Below, in pieces: positions 50,719-60,236 of a DNA stretch of 64,000 nt. Source of the DNA: UBA2357 sp002344625 (GTDB lineage: Bacteria > Pseudomonadota > Gammaproteobacteria > Burkholderiales > Rhodocyclaceae); the NCBI GenBank assembly GCA_937995335.1, contig CALKIH010000060.1:1-64000 (forward strand), written 5' to 3'. The notes beneath the pieces are model-generated. The model had not been told where the DNA came from. It saw only the letters and a program-made list of their open reading frames with translations, and searched no databases. Both the position numbers and the translations under genes were made by a program. Numbering within the stretch: position 1 is the stretch's first letter; each line of letters begins with the position of its first letter.

Positions 50719-52059
50719 TCAGCGCAACGTGACGAGTTCCTCGGCGCTGGTGGGATGAATCGCGACGGTACGATCGAAATCGCGCTTGGTCGCCCCCATT
50801 TCGATCGCCACCGCAAAACCCTGCAGCATTTCGTCGGCACCGTCGCCGATGATGTGGCATCCGACCACCTTCTCGTCGGCACCGACGCACACGAGCTTCA
50901 TCGCGGTCGGACGTTTATGCGCGGTGAGCGCGTAGTACATCGAGTTGAAACGGGTCGTGTAGGCCCGGACCTCGTCGTGGCCGGCACGCGCCTCGTCCTC
51001 GCTCAAACCCATGGTGCCGATGGGCGGATGGCTGAAGACCACGGTCGGCACATGGCCGAACTCGAGACGGCTGTCGGGTCGGCCATCGAAAAGGCGTGCC
51101 GCCAGCTTGCGCCCGGCCGCGATCGCGACCGGCGTCAGCTCCGGCTGCCCGGTGATGTCACCGATCGCGTACACCCCCTCGACGTTGGTGTTCTGAAAGG
51201 CGTCTACCGGTATGCGACCGTCTCCATCGGTGGAGACGCCGGCAAGATCGAGCCCGATATCCGCCGTTTTCGGTCGGCGCCCGATCGCCCAGATCAGGGT
51301 ATCCACGCTGTATACGGCGCCGCCGTCGCAGCGAATCTCGAGCGTGCCGTCGTCGCGCCGGGTCAGCGACTCCACCCGGGTATCGGTCGCGATCGTGACG
51401 CCGTCGTCGCGCATCTGCGCCATCAGGCCATCGCTCAGCAGCGCGTCGAAGCGGCGCAGGAGCTGTTTGCCACGCACCAGCATGGTCACCTCGCTGCCCA
51501 GGCTGTTGAACACGCCGGCGAGTTCCACCGCGATATAGCCGCTCCCCACCACCGCGACCCGCCGCGGTTGTCGCGCCAGCCCGAAAAAGCCATCCGAATC
51601 GATTCCCAGCCCGGCCCCCGGCAGATCGGGGATCTCGGCTTCGCCGCCGGTGGCGATCACGATGTGCGGAGCGCGGTACTCGACATCGCCCACGGCGACG
51701 ACCCCGGGCGCGGTGAAACGCGCCCATCCACGTACGACGGTGACGCCCGAGCGCTCGAGCAGCCCCGCATAAACGCCGTTCAGGCGTTCGACATAGGCGT
51801 CGCGGCCCGCCTTCAGGCGCGCCCAGTCGAAACCACGCGCCTCGACGTCGAAACCATAGCCGCCGGCATCCTCGATCGAATGGGCCAGGTTGGCCGCGTA
51901 CCACATGACCTTCTTGGGCACGCAGCCCACGTTCACACACGTACCGCCGAGGCGCGCAGCCTCGATCAGCGCGACCTTCGCACCGTATTCGGCCGCCCGC
52001 CGCGCCGTCGCGACGCCGCCGCTGCCTCCGCCCACCACGACATAATCGAAATCCGCCAT
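50719..52059 (-). CDS. gor: Glutathione-disulfide reductase
   Basis: The ATG at 52059 has an AGGGAG-type site upstream and gives 446 aa. The N-terminal FAD-binding VVVGGGSGGVATAR leads into the redox centre GGTCVNVGCVPKK with cysteines 41 and 46. The NAD(P)-binding VVGSGYIAVELAG and the C-terminal interface TVAIHPTSAEELVT follow. This motif set matches glutathione reductase rather than lipoamide dehydrogenase. It regenerates reduced glutathione in the cytoplasm. Confidence 0.93.
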   Translation of the reverse strand: MADFDYVVVGGGSGGVATARRAAEYGAKVALIEAARLGGTCVNVGCVPKKVMWYAANLAHSIEDAGGYGFDVEARGFDWARLKAGRDAYVERLNGVYAGLLERSGVTVVRGWARFTAPGVVAVGDVEYRAPHIVIATGGEAEIPDLPGAGLGIDSDGFFGLARQPRRVAVVGSGYIAVELAGVFNSLGSEVTMLVRGKQLLRRFDALLSDGLMAQMRDDGVTIATDTRVESLTRRDDGTLEIRCDGGAVYSVDTLIWAIGRRPKTADIGLDLAGVSTDGDGRIPVDAFQNTNVEGVYAIGDITGQPELTPVAIAAGRKLAARLFDGRPDSRLEFGHVPTVVFSHPPIGTMGLSEDEARAGHDEVRAYTTRFNSMYYALTAHKRPTAMKLVCVGADEKVVGCHIIGDGADEMLQGFAVAIEMGATKRDFDRTVAIHPTSAEELVTLR

Positions 52060-52216
52060 GTCCTGCTCCCTGCTCGAATGAATCTGCCCGCGCCGCACCG
52101 CCGGACGCCGGGGCGGTGCCGGGCGCAGCCTGTTCGGGGAAAATGCCCAAGCGCAAAGGATAGCAGCCTGCCCGCCCCAGCCGGAACGGCCGCACGCCGC
52201 AGCCTGCGTGCTCACG

Positions 52217-54307
52217 CTACCAGGTCAAGCGAAGCCCGGCGAACACCCGGCCCTTGTGCCGGTACTTGCCCTCGTGGAACTCCGGATAGTCCTCGCCAGC
52301 GTTCTGCACCGTGATCGAGAATTCGTCTTCCGACGAAACCGTGCCGAGCCGGCGCGCGAGCTTGACGTCGAAACGGTCGCGGGCCGGAACACGATCGCCG
52401 CCGTTCATCCAGTAGAACTCACCGTTGTGGTAGTAGCCGACACTCGCGCGCCAACGCCGGGGCAGTTCCTTGACCAGCAGCAGCGAGGTCATCGAACCCG
52501 GCGCACTGCGCTCGATGTCCGGGTCGGACAGCGTGCCGCGGCCGCTGATGTCGATGAAGGCCTGCGACAACACCACCCGGCCCCAGCGCGGCTTGCTCCA
52601 GTCGATGCTGAACTCGGCCCCGTCCATGTCGAACGAACTCGAGTTCAGAAAGACGAACGACTTCTGCTCGATCCTGAAGGGGCTGTAGTTCGGCGGCGGC
52701 AGGATCCGGCAGACCCTGTTCGCGTAGATCGTATCGGGCTTGAGCGGCGGATTCACACAACTGTTGTCGTCGAGGTAGCGGCTGTAGGATTCGCGAAAAA
52801 CCCGCGCGTCCAGCCTCACGCCAAGCGGCCGGTAATGCGCGACGTAACCGAGATCGAAGTAGCGGACCCGCTCCGGCTCGACCGGGAACATCGCCCGATA
52901 GAGAATCGACTTGACCATGCCGTCATACTGGATCGTTTCGAACGCACTCGACTCCATCAGCGACGGCGCGCGATAGGCGATACCGCCCGAGGCACGCAGC
53001 GACTGGTCGGCCGAGAGCGCATAGTTGGCCGCGAGCCGCGGCGAAAACAAGGTGCCGCTATAATCGTGGTGCTCGAGATTGCCGCCGAAATCGAGCTTGA
53101 GCGGCGCGATCGGCTGCCATGTCACGCTCCCGAAGAGCTGCGAATTGAACGCGTCCTGCGACTCGGTGGTGCTGAAGTAGCGCAGCGATTCGACCGAGTC
53201 GTAGCGCAGGCTCGCGCCGACCATCATGCGCCAGGCATCGGACAGGCGCGAACTCAGTTGCATCTCGACGTCATCGCGGCGCGCGTCCTGGTTTCCATCC
53301 ACCGGAATGTCGACGATCTCGCCCGACGACGCCCGGAACGGCACCGAAAAACCCGCCCTCACCCGTTCTTCCTGGTGGTAGTACTGCACCGACAGCTCGG
53401 ACTCCGGACCGAGACTGCGCGACCAGCGGGAGTGGAAATACAGCGAGCGGGCCGACTGGGCATGCGGCGGAAACTCGATGTCTTCCGGGTTGCCGCGCCG
53501 ATCGACCCCATCGCTGACCCCGAACTGCATGCGCACCTCGTCACGCGCGCTCACCCAGGTCGAACCGCTTAGATTGAACACGTTGCGCTGGATGTATTCA
53601 CCCGGGTGCAAGCCCATGTGCGCCTCGCGGTGCGGCTCGAAATTGACCGCCGCGCGACGCGAGGCGCTCGCGCGCCAGTCGATGTCGCTACCGAACTTGC
53701 TGTTGAGGCGAACCCCCACGTCGAAGAAACCGTCGCGCCCCGCACGGGTAATCACCGTCGAGCCATCTTCGGTCGCCGGCGGGCGCGTAATCAGGTTGAT
53801 CACCCCCTGGAACGCATTCACCCCGTAGGCTGCGCCGTTCGGGCCACGCACCACCTCGATGCGGTCGAGGTCATCCACCCGGATCGGCAGATCCTGCCAC
53901 TGGGTGTCGCCCCACAACGGACTGTTGATCTCGCGTCCGTCGATCAACACCTTGATGCGCCGGTCGCGCGGATCGCCGAGCCCGTGATTGGTCACGATCG
54001 GCGAACCATCCGGCCAGTCGGCCACCAGAAACCCGGGCACCAGCCGCAGCAAGTCATGAATCTCGGTGAATCCGGAGCTCACGATCATCTCGCGGTCGAC
54101 GACGGTGACCGGCGCCGGCGCATCGAGCGCCGACTGCTGCAGCCGCGAGGCGGTCAGGACGATCGGAATTTCATCGAAATACGCGCCGACCTCCTCGTCC
54201 GCCGCACCCGCCGCGGCGTACATCCAGCCCAACGCGCACAACAGCACCCTGGTCGCGTTACGGATTGCCGGCGCAGACGATCCGGGAGAGTCGTGAATCT
54301 GGCACAT
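52217..54307 (-). CDS. TonB-dependent outer-membrane receptor
   Basis: The 696-aa protein has a signal peptide (CALGWMYAAAGAADEE) and a TonB-box-like IPIVLTASRLQQS. A plug domain follows, with IHDLLRLVPGF, VLIDGREINSP, IEVVRGPNGAAYGVNAFQGVI and NLI. The beta-barrel ends in an aromatic residue (LRLTW). Substrate is unknown; the plug resembles the vitamin B12/siderophore class. It is on the minus strand, divergent from the thioesterase gene. No Fur box or cobalamin riboswitch was seen in the short upstream gap. Confidence 0.9.
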   Translation of the reverse strand: MCQIHDSPGSSAPAIRNATRVLLCALGWMYAAAGAADEEVGAYFDEIPIVLTASRLQQSALDAPAPVTVVDREMIVSSGFTEIHDLLRLVPGFLVADWPDGSPIVTNHGLGDPRDRRIKVLIDGREINSPLWGDTQWQDLPIRVDDLDRIEVVRGPNGAAYGVNAFQGVINLITRPPATEDGSTVITRAGRDGFFDVGVRLNSKFGSDIDWRASASRRAAVNFEPHREAHMGLHPGEYIQRNVFNLSGSTWVSARDEVRMQFGVSDGVDRRGNPEDIEFPPHAQSARSLYFHSRWSRSLGPESELSVQYYHQEERVRAGFSVPFRASSGEIVDIPVDGNQDARRDDVEMQLSSRLSDAWRMMVGASLRYDSVESLRYFSTTESQDAFNSQLFGSVTWQPIAPLKLDFGGNLEHHDYSGTLFSPRLAANYALSADQSLRASGGIAYRAPSLMESSAFETIQYDGMVKSILYRAMFPVEPERVRYFDLGYVAHYRPLGVRLDARVFRESYSRYLDDNSCVNPPLKPDTIYANRVCRILPPPNYSPFRIEQKSFVFLNSSSFDMDGAEFSIDWSKPRWGRVVLSQAFIDISGRGTLSDPDIERSAPGSMTSLLLVKELPRRWRASVGYYHNGEFYWMNGGDRVPARDRFDVKLARRLGTVSSEDEFSITVQNAGEDYPEFHEGKYRHKGRVFAGLRLTW

Positions 54308-54516
54308 TTGTCATTCTTCAGCGTTGGCCTCAGGATCATCCTTTGCCATGCCAGCAACGTCAAGCAGCGGCTACCCGATCTGCGTAGCCGGCCAGACACC
54401 CCGCGCATCCAGGATCATTTGCCGGCGCATGGCCGCAGATCATCGACTCATCACGCCCGGCGCTTTCTGATAGGCTCGCGGCTTTACGATACGCCGGCAC
54501 CGACGCCGCCTGGACC

Positions 54517-54951
54517 ATGGCACGCATAAACATCGAGCTTCCCGCACACTTCCCCTTCTCAACCCGCGTGCATGTCTACACCAGCCACATCAACGAGGCT
54601 GGCCATGTCGACAACGCGCAATTGCTGACGCTGGTTTCCGAGGCACGCCAACGCTTTTTCAAGGCGCTGGGCTACACCCAGACCCGCGTCGAAGACGTCG
54701 GCATCGTGATCGCGGATGCCGCGGTCCAGTATCTGTCGGAAGCGTTCCACGGCGAAGAACTCACCATCGACGTCGCGACGGCGGATTTCAACAAGTATGG
54801 TTGCGATCTGGTCTACCGCATTCGCGAGGCCCAGGCCGGCCGCGACGTGGCGCGGGTCAAGAACGGCATCGTGTTCTACGACTACACGACCCGCAAGATC
54901 AGTACGGTGCCGGCCGAGTTCGTGCGTCGAAGCACGGCGGCCGGCGCATAG
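54517..54951 (+). CDS. Hotdog-fold acyl-CoA thioesterase
   Basis: The 144-aa protein matches the 4HBT/YbgC-type hotdog fold: VYTSHINEAGHVDNAQLLTL with a catalytic-type acidic residue near the start, then RQRFFKALGY and YLSEAFHGEELTIDV. It should hydrolyse acyl-CoA esters; the substrate cannot be read from sequence. The stop codon TAG lies inside the first copy of a 32-bp tandem repeat. Confidence 0.85.
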   Translation: MARINIELPAHFPFSTRVHVYTSHINEAGHVDNAQLLTLVSEARQRFFKALGYTQTRVEDVGIVIADAAVQYLSEAFHGEELTIDVATADFNKYGCDLVYRIREAQAGRDVARVKNGIVFYDYTTRKISTVPAEFVRRSTAAGA

Positions 54952-54994
54952 GCCGGCCACTTAGCACGGCGGCCGGCGCATAGGCCGGCCACTT
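54931..54994. repeat. 32-bp perfect tandem duplication with terminator hairpins
   Basis: Two identical 32-bp units (54931-54962 and 54963-54994) each contain GGCCGGC, a 6-base loop and GCCGGCC. The second is followed by TTTT. The first unit includes the last codons and the TAG stop of the thioesterase gene. It probably serves as a shared terminator for the convergent genes on both sides. Confidence 0.85.
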
Positions 54995-55002
54995 TTGCGT
55001 CT

Positions 55003-56147
55003 TCAGGATGCCGGCGACAAGCGCAGGATTCGACCGCGTCCCTCGTCGAGCAGATAGATGAATCCGTCGGGGCCCTGGCGCACATCGCGAACGCGTATGC
55101 CCAGGCCTTCGAGCAGACGTTCTTCGCCGATCACCCTGTCGCCGTCGAGCGCCAGACGGACGAGCAGTTGCCCACTGAGCGCGCCCACGAACAGGCTGCC
55201 ACGCCAGGCGGGAAGCGCCTCGCCGGTATAGAACTGCATGCCCGACGGGGCGATGGACGGAATCCACACCTTCACTGCTTCGATCACGTCGGCCCGCGCC
55301 GTGCCCTCGCCGATGCGCGCGCCGCTGCCGTATTCACGTCCATGCGTGATCGCCGGCCATCCGTAGTTTCCGCCCGCGCTACCTACGTTCACTTCGTCTC
55401 CGCCCTGCGGCCCATGCTCGTGGGTCCACAACACCCCGGTGGCCGGATTGAGCGCGGCCCCCTGCACGTTGCGATGCCCGTAAGACCAGATGTCCGCCAG
55501 CGCGCCAGGCCTGCCGACGAAGGGATTGTCGTCCGGCGTGCTGCCATCCGGCCGTATCCGCACGATCTTGCCAAAATGGTTGTCGAGCTGTTGCGCCTTG
55601 TCACGGTGAAAGAAGCGATCGCCCAGGGTGACGAACAGGCTGCCATCCGGCGCGAACACCAGCCGCGAACCCCAATGGTGGCGGCCGGAGGGGTCGTCGT
55701 TCTGGCCGAACACCTTGCGCACGTCGTCGAGACGAAGCGCGGCGGCGTCGAGGCGCGCACTCGCGACCGCGGTGCGGGCACCGCGGCGGGTCGGTTCGGC
55801 GAACGAGAAGAAGATGCGCCGATCGTGCGCGAAATCCGGTCCGAGCACCACGTCGAGCAGCCCCCCCTGCCCCTCGGCATGCACCGCGGGTACGCCGGCG
55901 ATCGGGGCCGACACTTCGCCACTGGCGCTCACGATGCGCATCCGCCCCGGGCGCTCGGTGACCAGCATCGCGCCGTCCGGCAGGAATGCGAGACTCCACG
56001 GGGTATCCAAGCCACTCGCAATCTCGGCCAGGGTCAAAGGCCCGGCACTCGATTCGATCCGGTCCTGTGCCAGCGCGCCGGCGGCCGGCAACAGACCTGC
56101 GGCGAGTGCGACGAGCGCCCCGAACACAAGCGATTTCGCCTTATCCA
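55003..56147 (-). CDS. PQQ-dependent soluble sugar dehydrogenase (YliI-like)
   Basis: The ATG at 56147 has GGGAG upstream and gives 381 aa with a signal peptide ending at GALA (about residue 26). The beta-propeller motifs GLDTPWSLAFLPDG, LVTERPGRMRI, VTLGDRFF and THEHGPQGGDEVN are those of soluble PQQ aldose dehydrogenases. It oxidises sugars in the periplasm and requires pyrroloquinoline quinone. No PQQ synthesis genes are in this window. Confidence 0.9.
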
Positions 56148-56323
56148 TGCTCAACTCCCGATGCTGCGGCGGGCCACGCCGGTCCGCCGCGCAGTAAGAA
56201 AACACGATCAACCCAGCGCGACAGACAGTCTCCCGGCCCCTCGGTTCATTGCCGGACACCCCATGCGCGCCGCCATCCGGCACAATGCGGGTTCGAATTC
56301 ATTTGCACGGTTTGAACGGATCA

Positions 56324-57052
56324 ATGTCGAAATGGCTCATTTATGGCGTCGGGCTGACCGGTCTCGCGCTTCTCGCACCGGTTGCCTGGATGTTCTTCGA
56401 CGAAGCGCCCGCACCACCGACTGAATCCGGCTACCCCTGGCAGATCGACCTGCCCGCCCCCGGACAATCGCGGGTGTTCGGGCTTCGCCCCGGTCACAGC
56501 AGCGTCGCCGAGGCGAGCGCCCTGTTCGGCCCCGACGTCGATATCGCGATCGTGGCCCCCCCCGGACACCCCGCCTCGCTCGAAGCCTATTTCGAGAGCG
56601 TGCAGGTCGGCCGCATCATGGGCAAGCTCGTGCTCACGGTCGACGCCGACGACGCCACCCTCGCGGCGATGCGCGAGCGTGCCGCCAAGGTCGAATACAT
56701 GGAGAGCACCACCCGCAAGATCACGCTGAGCCGCGACGACCTGGCGGATGCCCGTGGCCGCGCCATCCGCGCGATCACCTTCATCCCGTCGGCGAACCTG
56801 GATGAAGACATCGTGCTGCAGCGCTTCGGCCCGCCGGCCATGCGGGTGCGGGTATCCGACGAGCGCGAGCATTTCCTGTATCCCGACAAGGGGCTCGATC
56901 TCGCGCTGGACAGCCGCACCAAGGAAGTCCTTCAATATGTCGCGCCACAGGACTTCGAGCGCCTGCGCCAGCCCCTGCTCCAGCACGTCGGCACCGCGCC
57001 GCCCGCGCATCCGGAACCGGCCGACCCGCCCGCCCCCCGATCCGCCGATTGA
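56324..57052 (+). CDS. Membrane-anchored hypothetical protein
   Basis: The ATG at 56324 gives 242 aa. One N-terminal membrane helix (LIYGVGLTGLALLAPVAWMFF) leads into a soluble periplasmic domain with FGLRPGHSSVAEASALFG, a small repeated alpha/beta unit, and a second similar unit containing FGPPAMRVRVSD and YPDKGLDLALDS. The tail is proline-rich. Length and layout suggest a periplasmic binding or assembly protein, but no family is recognised. It is followed directly by the VanZ gene. Confidence 0.7.
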   Translation: MSKWLIYGVGLTGLALLAPVAWMFFDEAPAPPTESGYPWQIDLPAPGQSRVFGLRPGHSSVAEASALFGPDVDIAIVAPPGHPASLEAYFESVQVGRIMGKLVLTVDADDATLAAMRERAAKVEYMESTTRKITLSRDDLADARGRAIRAITFIPSANLDEDIVLQRFGPPAMRVRVSDEREHFLYPDKGLDLALDSRTKEVLQYVAPQDFERLRQPLLQHVGTAPPAHPEPADPPAPRSAD

Positions 57053-57093
57053 GCCTGTTCACCGAGCCCCCGCCAAGGACCGCATTCCACGCC

Positions 57094-57531
57094 ATGAGCC
57101 CCCGTTTTCCACCCGCGACCACCGATCGGGCGCAACGCCGCGCCGGCGCCGTGCGCCCGCTGTTCGCGACACTGTTCGTGCTCGCGCTGATCCTCGCCTT
57201 CGTCCTGGCCTTGCGCCCGGCACCGGAGATGCTGCCGAGCATCAATCACTTCGACAAGGTTCAGCACGCGATCGCGTTCATGCTGATCAGCCTGCTCGGA
57301 TTCGCGGCATGGCCGCGCCGCCCCGTCATGATCGTGGCGGTGATGCTGGGCTATGCTGCGGCGATGGAGCTCGCGCAGTCGTTCACCGCCTACCGCCAGG
57401 GCGACTATCTCGACTGGCTCGCCGACGCGGCGGGGATCGCCGCCGCGTTCGGGCTGCGCCGGCTGCTGCCCGGATCGCGCCGGGTCGAACCGTCCGCGCC
57501 GCTATCGTCGTCGGCCACGATTTCGCGTTAG
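57094..57531 (+). CDS. VanZ family membrane protein
   Basis: The ATG at 57094 (145 aa) is preferred, as AAGGA lies upstream; a TTG at 57049 overlapping the previous gene is possible. There are four hydrophobic segments, with INHFDKVQHAIAFMLISLLG in the loop before the second and YRQGDYLDWLADAAGIAAAFG near the end. The aspartates and histidine of these segments are the VanZ hallmark. The function of chromosomal VanZ-like proteins is not established. Confidence 0.85.
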   Translation: MSPRFPPATTDRAQRRAGAVRPLFATLFVLALILAFVLALRPAPEMLPSINHFDKVQHAIAFMLISLLGFAAWPRRPVMIVAVMLGYAAAMELAQSFTAYRQGDYLDWLADAAGIAAAFGLRRLLPGSRRVEPSAPLSSSATISR

Positions 57532-57594
57532 ACTCTTTGCACCGTTCAAGCCGACCAGCGACCGATCCAGCCCCCAGCACGAGGAAGCAAGCCG

Positions 57595-58659
57595 ATGGAG
57601 CGCAAGGAGTTCACCAGCCCCCTGCATGTAACGACCTGGATGGGGGTCTTCCTGGCCCTCGTCGCTGGCCTGGCGGCCTTGCTGGTTCCCCAGCTCCGGC
57701 ATGCCTTCATGGCCAACGCCGGATTCAACGGCGTGATCATCTTCGTGCTCGCGGTCGGCATCGTCGTGAACCTGCGCCAGGTCTGGCGACTGCAACGCGA
57801 GGTGCTGTGGATAGACGGCTTTCATCGCAGCGGACTCGACCCCACCCAGGCGGTGCGTCCGGTATTGCTCGCCCCGATGGCCAAGATGCTGTCGAGCCAA
57901 CGCGGCAGGCACAACCTCAGCCCGGCCTCGATGCGCACGATCCTCGACGGCGTGCAGATCCGGCTCGAAGAGCAGCGCGACCTGAGCCGTTACCTGATCG
58001 GCCTCCTGATCTTCCTTGGGCTGCTCGGCACTTTCTGGGGCCTGCTGACCACCATCCGCGCAGTCGGAGAGATCATCGGCAGCATGGGTGGCGGCACCGA
58101 CGCCACGGCGATGTTCAACGCACTCCAGATCAAGCTCAACGGCCCGCTGTCGGGCATGGCGACGAGTTTCTCGACCTCGCTGTTCGGCCTGGCCGGCTCG
58201 CTGGTAGTGGGTTTTCTCGACCTGCAGTCGGGCCGCGCGCAAAACCGCTTCTACAACGAGCTGGAAGAGTGGCTCTCCAATATCACCCGCCTGCCCTCCA
58301 GCATGGGCGGCGAGGGAGAGGGCAGCGTACCGGCGTATGTGCAGGCGCTGCTCGAACAAACCGCCGAGAGCCTCGACCGCATGCAGCGTTCGGTGGCCGA
58401 TTCCGAGCGCGAACGCCGCGCGACCGTCGATCAGTTGTCCGAACTCGGCCATCAGCTCAATCGCCTGTCGGAGCTCATCAGCCGTGAATCGCGCGGACTG
58501 TCTACGGTGACCGAGACCCAGGAAGACCTGCGCGCACTGGTGCGCCACATGGCCCAAAGGCCGCCCGAGGGTGCCCAGTTCTCCGAAGACCTGCGTTCCG
58601 AGCTGCGGCTCATGTCGCGCACCATTGCGGCCGCGCTCGCCGGCCACCGGGCGGACTGA
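57595..58659 (+). CDS. MotA/TolQ/ExbB-type proton channel protein
   Basis: The 354-aa protein has four predicted membrane helices (about 14-32, 44-62, 132-152 and 182-208). The last two contain GLLIFLGLLGTFWGLLTTI and SGMATSFSTSLFGLAGSLVVG, the conserved MotA/TolQ/ExbB core that lines the proton path. A long cytoplasmic or periplasmic helical tail of about 130 residues with heptad character follows. No flagellar genes are nearby. The next gene, six bases on, encodes a MotB-like partner, so the pair is a non-flagellar stator-like unit. Confidence 0.88.
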   Translation: MERKEFTSPLHVTTWMGVFLALVAGLAALLVPQLRHAFMANAGFNGVIIFVLAVGIVVNLRQVWRLQREVLWIDGFHRSGLDPTQAVRPVLLAPMAKMLSSQRGRHNLSPASMRTILDGVQIRLEEQRDLSRYLIGLLIFLGLLGTFWGLLTTIRAVGEIIGSMGGGTDATAMFNALQIKLNGPLSGMATSFSTSLFGLAGSLVVGFLDLQSGRAQNRFYNELEEWLSNITRLPSSMGGEGEGSVPAYVQALLEQTAESLDRMQRSVADSERERRATVDQLSELGHQLNRLSELISRESRGLSTVTETQEDLRALVRHMAQRPPEGAQFSEDLRSELRLMSRTIAAALAGHRAD

Positions 58660-58664
58660 CCGAC

Positions 58665-59792
58665 ATGGCCGTCATTTCGCGCCGCCGCCGAGGCGTCGAC
58701 TACTGGCCGGGCTTCGTCGACGCACTGGCCTCGCTGTTGATGGTGATGATGTTCGTGATCCTGATCTTCACCATCGGCCAGTTTGTGCTGACCGATGCGG
58801 TGAGCGGGCGCGACCGCGCGCTCGCACGCCTGCAATCCGAACTCGCCGCGCTCGCCAAGACGCTCAGCCTCGAAAGCAGCGCCCGCGCCAGCGCCGAGAA
58901 CCGCACCGCCGAACTCACCGCCACGCTCGCCGACGAACAGCAGGCCCGCGCCGCGCTGACGCTCGATCTCGACGGCGCCCGCACCCGGCTCGGCACCGCC
59001 GAGACCGAACTCGAAACCCGCGCGGCCGAAACCATCCGCCTCGCGGCCGACATCACCGCGCTGCAAAAGCTCAAGGCGGAGCTCGAGGCGGAGGTGGCCC
59101 GGCTGGCGTTGACGCTGGACAGCTCCGAAGCGTCGCTCAAGGCCCAGACCGACATCTCCGACAGCGCCGTCGCCCAGATCGAGCTCCTCAATCGCCAGAT
59201 GGCCGAGATCCGCACCCAGCTCGAAGAACTCAACAAGGCACTGGCCGTCGCCAATGCCGAGCTCGCGGTCAAGGATCTGAAGATCGACGACCTCGGACGC
59301 GAGCTCAACCTCGCGCTGGCCGCGCGGGTGCAGGAGCTCAACCGCTATCGCTCGGAGTTCTTCGGGCGCTTGCGCGCGGTGCTCGGCAACCGCCAGGATG
59401 TGCAGGTCGTCGGCGACCGCTTCGTGTTCTCGAGCGAGGTGCTGTTTCCGTCGGCCTCGGACGAAGTCTCCGAAGAGGGTCTGTTGAAGCTCCTCAGCCT
59501 TGCCGAAACCCTCAAGACGATCGCGGCCGAGATCCCGTCGGATCTGCCCTGGGTGTTGCAGGTCGACGGCCACACCGACCGCCGTCCGATCTCGACCGCG
59601 CGCTTTCCGTCGAACTGGGAATTGTCGACCGCCCGGGCGCTAGCGATCGTCAAGTTTCTGCGCGACCAGGGGGTGCCCGCGCAGCGGCTCGCCGCAACCG
59701 GCTTCGGCGAATTCCACCCGCTCGACAACCGCGACAGCGCCGACGCCTACGCCCGCAACCGCCGCATCGAGCTCAAGCTCACCACCCGCTGA
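58665..59792 (+). CDS. MotB/OmpA-type peptidoglycan-binding stator partner
   Basis: The 375-aa protein has one N-terminal membrane helix (LLMVMMFVILIFTIGQFVL) with an aspartate just before it (Asp19 in FVDALAS), as in MotB. A long coiled coil spans about 45-225, and a C-terminal OmpA domain covers about 245-375 with LPWVLQVDGHTDRRP and ARNRRIELKLTTR. The OmpA domain should bind peptidoglycan. Together with the preceding channel protein it probably converts proton flow into work at the envelope. The cargo or process is unknown. Confidence 0.88.
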   Translation: MAVISRRRRGVDYWPGFVDALASLLMVMMFVILIFTIGQFVLTDAVSGRDRALARLQSELAALAKTLSLESSARASAENRTAELTATLADEQQARAALTLDLDGARTRLGTAETELETRAAETIRLAADITALQKLKAELEAEVARLALTLDSSEASLKAQTDISDSAVAQIELLNRQMAEIRTQLEELNKALAVANAELAVKDLKIDDLGRELNLALAARVQELNRYRSEFFGRLRAVLGNRQDVQVVGDRFVFSSEVLFPSASDEVSEEGLLKLLSLAETLKTIAAEIPSDLPWVLQVDGHTDRRPISTARFPSNWELSTARALAIVKFLRDQGVPAQRLAATGFGEFHPLDNRDSADAYARNRRIELKLTTR

Positions 59793-59810
59793 GCCGCGGA
59801 GCGCGCGGGC

Positions 59811-60038
59811 TCAATAATGCGGCGGTACTTCGTCCAGCGGATCGGCCGTCCTGCCGCTCGCACGCAACTCGGACAACTGCGCATGCATGCGCCGCACGAC
59901 CTCGTTGAGGCGGTCGATCTGTTGCTGCTGCCGGAACACGGTGCGGTTGAGTTCGTCGAGCAGATCCTCTGAAAAGCCCAGCTTGGTCTCGATCCGCACG
60001 AAGCGGTCCTCGAGGGTGTCGTTGATGTTGTCGCTCAA
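59811..60038 (-). CDS. slyX: SlyX family protein
   Basis: The 75-aa protein is a short coiled coil (ETKLGFSEDLLDELNRTVFR) ending in the conserved PPHY, the SlyX signature. The role is unknown; it is often found near slyD or envelope genes. It is convergent with the OmpA-type gene with an 18-base gap. Confidence 0.9.
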   Translation of the reverse strand: MSDNINDTLEDRFVRIETKLGFSEDLLDELNRTVFRQQQQIDRLNEVVRRMHAQLSELRASGRTADPLDEVPPHY

Positions 60039-60236
60039 TCGATGCTCCGCATTGTGGTCGCGCCTATCGTAGCGCGTTTCCGGCGGATATCCCGATCACG
60101 CGGGCAGGATTCGTCGTTCTCCATCCGCCGTTGCCGCTCGTGCTCGTGTTAGCGCAGGAGGGCTGGAATATCCGGTGGAACGCCTCATTCCGCACCGGGA
60201 TCATCACCAGAACAGTGCCCGACCGCGGCACATGTA

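Noticed and set aside
52217..54500. Cobalamin riboswitch upstream of the TonB-dependent receptor
   Set aside because: The 210-base gap to the divergent thioesterase gene shows no B12-box or the long structured leader such a riboswitch needs.
57595..59792. Zorya antiphage system
   Set aside because: Only ZorA/ZorB-like architecture is present; no ZorC, ZorD or ZorE gene is adjacent and the surroundings are housekeeping genes.
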